A DNA stretch of 64,000 bases, taken from contig JAVXUO010002698.1 of the NCBI GenBank assembly GCA_033065855.1, forward strand, positions 1-64,000, written 5' to 3'. The notes under the pieces are model-generated. The model was not told the origin of the DNA, ran no database searches, and saw only the letters and a list, made by a program, of their open reading frames with translations. Origin of the DNA: Escallonia rubra (taxonomy: Eukaryota > Streptophyta > Magnoliopsida > Escalloniales > Escalloniaceae). Position numbers and translations under genes: made by a program. Positions 58,711 to 64,000 of the stretch are shown piece by piece. The first letter of the stretch is position 1, and each line of letters begins with the position of its first letter.

Positions 58711-59620
58711 ATATCTTTTGGTAATGTTGACATTAACGTCTACGGATCTAGGTTACTCTTCCATAGCATTGGAAAGAGAGAGATTGTCCGAAACAGCCAT
58801 GACTAGTTTTGAAAGATACAAAGTAAATTTTTTCTTGTTTTGATACTTTATGGATACCAATCTAAAAAAAGGGGGAAAATAGCCAAAGATAAGTTGCCAT
58901 TAACAAATTTAATGTTTTGCCGAACAGAAATGGACAGCAACTGGTTAATTATCCAAAGCATACATAACTTTGAAAAAAAATCAAGTATAACTTCATATCT
59001 TAAAGAGAGATATGTCGATCTATCGGTTTTCAAGATTTTTCATTTGTACATTTTATCTTTTTCACACGTAATAAAATGTTCCTGATCGACTAATATCTCA
59101 TTTGACAGACCCATCCAGTAGTCATTGGGTTCATTGTTGAAAATGTAAACAAGGATCCTAAGCTCCTAAAAAAGGATTCCATCAGTTGAGCTCAACTTAA
59201 AGTGTCTTTGCGTTACTTAGGTAACTATTCTCCCTTGTACCTAATGTGAATCTTTAATGTTTTGCGTTAGAAAATCGGAATCTACCAGAAGCAACAGTTG
59301 CAAAGCAAGCTGCTATTAGACTTGGATAAATTTTTCCGTAGCACGAGTCATAGCAAGAGGCTACAATCCGTTTTAGATAATAATTCTTGGCCGCTAAATG
59401 TAGTCAGTTGCATTTTTTTTACAGCTTCTGTGACGATTCTTAACGGCACATTTTAGCATCACTAACTAAATGCCACTAACCAACATTGTCTTTTCCACGA
59501 TATGAAAAAGAGCCCTAAGGCAACGTGAATCCAATTAACAGCTGAGCTATTAAGGGGTTAGGAACCAAAAAGAGGGGGAAGACAGAAAGAGGCATGTTTG
59601 GATTGGCTAGACAACTATCG
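58711..59620. other. AT-rich intergenic DNA
   Basis: An 81-codon frame (58840-59085) lacks any domain. A weak trace of the MITE-like family (CCGCTAAATG...CACTAAC) lies near 59390-59480. Nothing else supported. Confidence 0.35.
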
Positions 59621-59628
59621 ATTTACAC

Positions 59629-60436
59629 ATGGGCTGTTTGATAAAACTAAAATTTAAGTGCTAAAAAGTTAAGTACTGAATAATTCAAACTGAAAACTTT
59701 AAGCAATTGAATTTTTACTAAAAAAATAAGTTAACCCGTTCGGTAAACCAAAAGCAAATGTCTGAAAATTGTTCCATTTACAAATTTATCTATTTAACCA
59801 AAATTATGCATTTATTTATGTACTTTATAAAAAAAATTACCAAAATCGTGGTGGCGGCGGCGACAACGACGGAAGGGTGTCAATGGTGGCGATAGTGGTG
59901 CATGAAGACATGTGTTGGTAATTGTGGTAGTAGCGATAGGCGGAGAGATGGCCGCAATGGCAATAATTGTACGGTGATGGATATTCAGATAGTTTTGACT
60001 AACATGGTCGTGGTGACAGTGGCGATGGTGTGGTGGAGGTGATGGTGTCCTTGTGGTGGAGGTGGTGGTGACAGTGGCTAGGTTGTAGTAATTATGGTGG
60101 TCGTAGTAAGAGGGAATAATGGTGGTGGAGGCAGTATTGCTAGCAAATTTATTGAGGAGGCATCATAGTAATGATTATTCTCATAAGTATAAAGTCATCT
60201 TCAATAACTTTTAACCATCTTGCTTAAAATGATTATTCTTATAAATATAGAATTATGTTTAATAACTTTTAACCATCTCACTTAAAATTAAGTGATAAGT
60301 ATTAAGTAAGTCCACCATGACTTAAATTTTAGTCTATTATTGATATAAATTAATTTTTTAATTGATATAATGTTAAACATTATCAAACGCATTTAATTTA
60401 AGTTTTAAGTACTTAATTGCGTTATCAATCATGCCC
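59629..60436. mobile_element. Possible non-autonomous element with imperfect inverted ends
   Basis: The left end GGGCTGTTTGATAAAACT and the right end, read inverted, GGGCATGATTGATAACGC are similar, and both are followed by TTAAGTACT-like words. Flanking 8-mers do not match. The middle (59850-60150) is GGT/GGC low-complexity DNA. Tentative. Confidence 0.35.
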
Positions 60437-61066
60437 TAAGATTGGCCCATAAAAACTGCCCCAAAACACAAACCAACCAAGGAAAAAAATAATAATAATA
60501 AAAAGCCCCCCATTGCGCTTAAGGTTCGATTCACTTTGAGAGAGAAGGTGGATTCCATTTTACCTTTATTTCAAAGATAGATACTTGAAAAAGTATTTTG
60601 GTTGTTTTACAAAACTTTAACATTTGCCGTCTTGTCAAACTTTATGCATTAACATTATTCGTCAACCATTTAAATGTATTAAAGTCCTGAGGAATGTAAT
60701 TGCACCTCAGGAGTTATCTTTGGAGCTCTACACTTTGAGGACTTGGAGGGCTTGAGTTGAGATTTATTTTAGAAATTTGGGAATGAGATACTTTTATAAG
60801 GTATATATCAGTTATGTTAATCATGTTTCCTTGCATATCCTTTACTCTTCTCTGCTATTTTTTTTTTTGTACAAGAGTAAAATTATCCTTGTACTTTGCT
60901 CTTTTTTTAAACAAAAACAAGAAACTAAGGTCATATTTTTGTGAGCTTAATCTTTTTCAGCCATTGCCTAAAACCCCTGACCGGCTTTAGTGACAATTCC
61001 AATAACCATTTTGAAAAGTAAAAAAAAAAAAAAAACATTTTGAAAAGTGAAAAACAGTATGGCGTC
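60437..61066. other. Intergenic DNA left of the tRNA gene
   Basis: AT-rich, no gene recognised. TGTTTTTC read on the minus strand (about 61049-61056) lies just after the tRNA 3' end and is a plausible RNA polymerase III terminator. Confidence 0.4.
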
Positions 61067-61139
61067 TGATGCTGCCCAGGATCGAACTGGAGACCTTTAG
61101 TGTGTAAGACTAACGTGATAACCACTACACCACAGCATC
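61067..61139 (-). tRNA. tRNA-Val (anticodon UAC)
   Basis: A 73-nt cloverleaf on the minus strand: acceptor GATGCTG paired with CAGCATC plus discriminator A; D-arm region GTGTAGTGGTTATCAC; anticodon stem TTAGT/ACTAA around loop CTTACAC, giving anticodon TAC; T-arm TCCAG-TTCGATC-CTGGG. It decodes GUA. No intron is seen, and CCA is not encoded, as usual for a nuclear tRNA gene. It lies 244 bp upstream of, and divergent from, the tetraspanin ATG. Confidence 0.93.
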
Positions 61140-61308
61140 ATCTTTTGATCTTTTCTGAGTCAGTAAATAAATTTATTTACAAAACACGTGAACCAGACAA
61201 AACCTATTGAAGCGGCGTAATGTTGGATTCTGCTTAAAATTCGGAAATGACAAGAAATCAAATTTGACAAAGACACATAAGGCTTCATATTCGCGCAAAT
61301 TTTCCCTT

Positions 61309-61345
61309 AACCCTAGTTCTGGTCTTAGGATTAGGGTTAGGGTTT
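61309..61345 (+). promoter_or_regulatory. Telo-box-like motifs in the tetraspanin leader
   Basis: AACCCTAG at 61309-61316 and TTAGGGTTAGGGTTT at 61331-61345 lie 40-75 bp before the ATG. Telo-boxes (AAACCCTA, either strand) are common near plant transcription starts and help set expression in dividing cells. Function here is inferred. Confidence 0.5.
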
Positions 61346-61382
61346 TTCTTGTGTATGTTGGAGGTCAACTGGGTCACCTAAA

Positions 61383-63904
61383 ATGGGGAGAATGGCGAGG
61401 AGCTGCATCCGGTCATTGCTGAAGCTGGTGAATTCTTTAATTGGGATGATTGGAATTGGAATTATACTGTACGCCCTGTGGATGTTTAGGGTTTGGCACA
61501 GGCACATGGATGGCCCCTCCCCAGCCCCATGGTAAGGCCCCCGCCCCACCCCTTATCTTTCTATGTCTGTGTATAAAACTATGGATTACACCCCAACCAA
61601 GTTCTCGTGATAGGATTGTGGGCCTCTTTTGGTGGTAAAGTAACGATTTTTACAATGCTGCTTTTTTGGTTGTAGGATTTACTTTGCATGAGTGAACTTA
61701 TTGCTGCTTTTAAGCAAAATGTTGACTGCTATTTGTTTAGTTGGTACTACTTTTGAGCTCTTGACACAATGTCACAAAGGGGTGTGTGTGTTTGACTGTT
61801 TGTGTATGTCTCTTTTATCTTTGTACTGCATGACTTTGCAGGTTCATCTACACTTTTTTGGGGCTTGGTGTTACTCTGTGTGTGGTCACGTGCTCGGGTC
61901 ATATTGCTGCAGAGACTGCTAATGGTTGCTGCCTTTATTTCGTATCCTTTCCATCCACTGATGGCTGATGTTCGGTTACTTTGCACATTTCTTTTTGGTC
62001 AAGTTTTACTTCTGCGGATGAAATATGGAGTCTAAAAGCTTTGATTTGTCGGACTGCGTCTTAAAATTACCTATCTTCTTTTGTTTTTGTATGCTAGTTT
62101 CTACCTAGTTGTTAGTATTTTAGGATGCGCAATAGATACAGAGACATAAAACAGTATGAACTAGCATGTGTATTAAATTGACATCATATTGCTCTTGTCT
62201 TAAGATTCGGTTCGATATGAATACGTACCTCACAACCTATCATATGGTAAATTCATTATGGCATTTATTTCTTCGTCTTTTGGGGCTTTCAAAATTAATT
62301 ATGCATCTTCTGCACTTATATCAACTAGAAACAGCTGGTCTTTTAGACGGACTACTTGCGGATCTATGACACAATATTGTTAAGTTTATATATTGTTCTG
62401 TAGGATTTATGACACGATAGGATATGTGATATGGAAAATTGGGCTGCCGTTACAAAACGTTTATCTTGTTTCGACAACTATGGTTTCTACTAGGAAATTG
62501 ACCTACTCGATTGTGGAAAGTAGTATGGTAAACTGTTTTTATCTAGAGAGCAAAGAGTATGGTTGCCAGCCTCCTACAACGCTTTTGGTTCTACCTTGCA
62601 GCCAGGCAATACCTTTTCATGGCTGGAGGACCAGGCAGTAAATTTCCATGTCTTACCTTTATATGCTTTTGTTTGGTTGTTTCTCAAGCATTGATCACTT
62701 GAATGGCTAATATTTAACATTTCTAGATGTTGTCATGGACATGATGTTGCTGTATATGGTTCTTGTGATATGTTGTTGAACTGTATAGAAAGACGAATAT
62801 GTGGCACTAGACTAGTTCAGGGGCATCATTAATTTTTTGATTCACAGTTGTATTTGCCGGCCATGTACGGTTTAGAAAAGAAATGTCATCTGTTTTCATT
62901 TTTCCGGTCTATTCCGTGCTTTTAACTTTGTATTCTCGGTTTCTATCTTAAGAACAAAATTGTCTCATTTTTCTCGTTTTACAACTATGTTTGAGATTCT
63001 TTATGAGAACTTTTCTTACGTAATGCTGTTAAGGTGATATTTTGGATCACCTAGATTTATAATAGTTCAAAGAACTGCCTTTTGTAAGTGCCCAACTGAA
63101 GTTCAGAGATAGAAAAATCAAGTGTTTTACTATAGCGCATCATTAAGTTTAATTTTCTTATCGAATCTGGATAGATTATGAATAAAAATAAGCAAGGAAT
63201 TGAGTTGATCTGGGTCCAGCTTCAGCCGATCTTTCATTTAATTATCCCTTTCATTTGTTTTAATGTGGTTGACAATTGATACAATTAAGGGAAGTTACGT
63301 TTAATCTTCTTAAAGTTAATATGCCTCTAATTACCATTGTGTTTTCTTTGAACATTTGGAAACAAAGAGATCTCATTTCACTTCACTGATGTCTTTGGCT
63401 AATACGACTATATGGCTTTTTTTCTTATTAAGGTTATACCTTTTATACAATGGATGATGAAATCAGCATGTTTCTTTTGCCCTTGTAATCTCCCTATCTT
63501 CACCAAATGTTTCAGTTCCAAAGATTCACACGACTTCCAGTGATATGTGATCTATATTATTTGGTTATGAAAAGTCTAGAACTTGTTACTCAGTAACTTC
63601 TGTCCAAATAGACGACGTAACTCAATTGTCGTCCTTAAATTGATATAGTACATGGTGTTTGTCTTTTTGCTTTTCACGCTGGAAGCTGCTGTGACTGTGG
63701 ATGTATTTTTAAACCGCAACTGGGAGGAGGTAAATTGCTTCATGGACATTTGGCCTTTGCGTCTACTGTCGAGTCTAATTTCATTCGACATGACATCAGG
63801 ACTTTCCGGAAGACCTAACTGGCAACTTAAAGGAGTTGAAACATTTTATCAAGGAAAACTTTGATCTGTGCAAATGGATTGGCTTGTCCGCTGTGGCTGT
63901 ACAG
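61383..63904 (+). CDS. TET19: Tetraspanin-19-like membrane protein (3' end beyond window)
   Basis: Four exons are visible: 61383-61531, 61842-61941, 63649-63729 and 63800-63904, each with GT-AG borders and matched phase (CCATG|GTAAGG to TTTGCAG|GTTC; TTTC|GTATCC to GATATAG|TAC; GAGGAG|GTAAAT to CATCAG|GACTTT; GTACAG|GTCTTT). They encode 145 residues: a first membrane segment (~17-36, [17 protein letters not shown]), the second ([17 protein letters not shown]), the AAETANGCC loop, the third ([16 protein letters not shown]), then an extracellular loop ([15 protein letters not shown]...CKWIGLS). The fourth segment and tail lie outside the window. Tetraspanins organise plasma-membrane microdomains. 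The match to plant tetraspanin-19 is from memory of the family. The start could also be the in-frame ATG at 61392. Intron 2 is 1.7 kb and holds no coding signal. Confidence 0.92.
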
Positions 63905-64000
63905 GTCTTTCTCGCTCCCTCCCTCCCTCCTCCCTCCTTTTGATAAAAACATATACACAGAGGAGGCTGTCAACAGGTGTACCCAATCTCCTTATTACCC
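63905..64000 (+). other. Start of tetraspanin intron 4
   Basis: Begins GTCTTTCTCG and continues with a CCCTCC-rich tract; cut by the window edge. Confidence 0.6.

Noticed and set aside
61207-61422. 71-codon frame overlapping the tetraspanin start
   Set aside because: It is out of frame with the tetraspanin and covers the leader, so it is a shadow.
62393-62641. 82-codon frame within tetraspanin intron 2
   Set aside because: The exon join across the intron already gives the continuous family sequence; the frame shows no domain.

Overview
This window looks like a repeat-rich plant nuclear genome, most likely a eudicot. The grounds are intron-containing genes of plant-specific families (ankyrin/PGG membrane proteins, plant tetraspanin, plant mobile domain, B3 domain), GT-AG introns, and nested MULE, CACTA, hAT, Copia, Gypsy and L1-type elements. 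I cannot name the species.

Layout. 1-638: non-genic DNA ending in a (TA)n tract. 639-9779: an apparently complete Mutator-like element (MULE) with 246-bp terminal inverted repeats (TIRs) and a 9-bp AT-only target duplication. It carries three genes: a plant-mobile-domain + C48 (Ulp1-like) protease gene (+), a small two-exon B3-domain gene (-) that is easy to miss because its exons are short, and an uninterrupted FAR1-type MULE transposase (-). Twenty-three copies of one 23-bp palindrome lie in the noncoding parts of the element, with a cluster upstream of each gene and a 78-bp-period tandem array in the middle. 9801-10950: a 570-bp tandem duplication. 11100-15957: a two-exon BDA1-like ankyrin/PGG gene with a 3.4-kb GC-AG intron holding a Gypsy LTR.

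17700-37316 is a nested transposon complex. A decayed Copia pol is split by a CACTA element (target duplication AAT) that itself holds a 5'-truncated LINE. Next come a coding-free LTR retrotransposon full of minisatellites, a degenerate TTAATTAGGG tract, nested CACTA ends, and a near-identical direct duplication of the LINE-tail/CACTA/Copia block. 37636-41147: a three-exon ACD6-like ankyrin/PGG gene, so two ankyrin/PGG genes on the same strand flank the complex.

43221-44264: a non-autonomous hAT element with an 8-bp target duplication. 45646-49617: a two-exon GNAT acetyltransferase gene preceded by a cluster of strong hairpins. 50700-56850: a decayed L1-type LINE (-). 61067-61139: tRNA-Val(UAC) (-). 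61383-63904: the first four exons of a tetraspanin-19-like gene that runs off the right end.

The host genes suggest membrane-associated immune signalling (the two ankyrin/PGG genes) plus housekeeping functions. The most interesting unit is the MULE. Its layout (transposase, two accessory genes including a DNA-binding-domain protein, and one short motif repeated many times in noncoding DNA) resembles the Arabidopsis VANDAL anti-silencing arrangement, but with different protein families.
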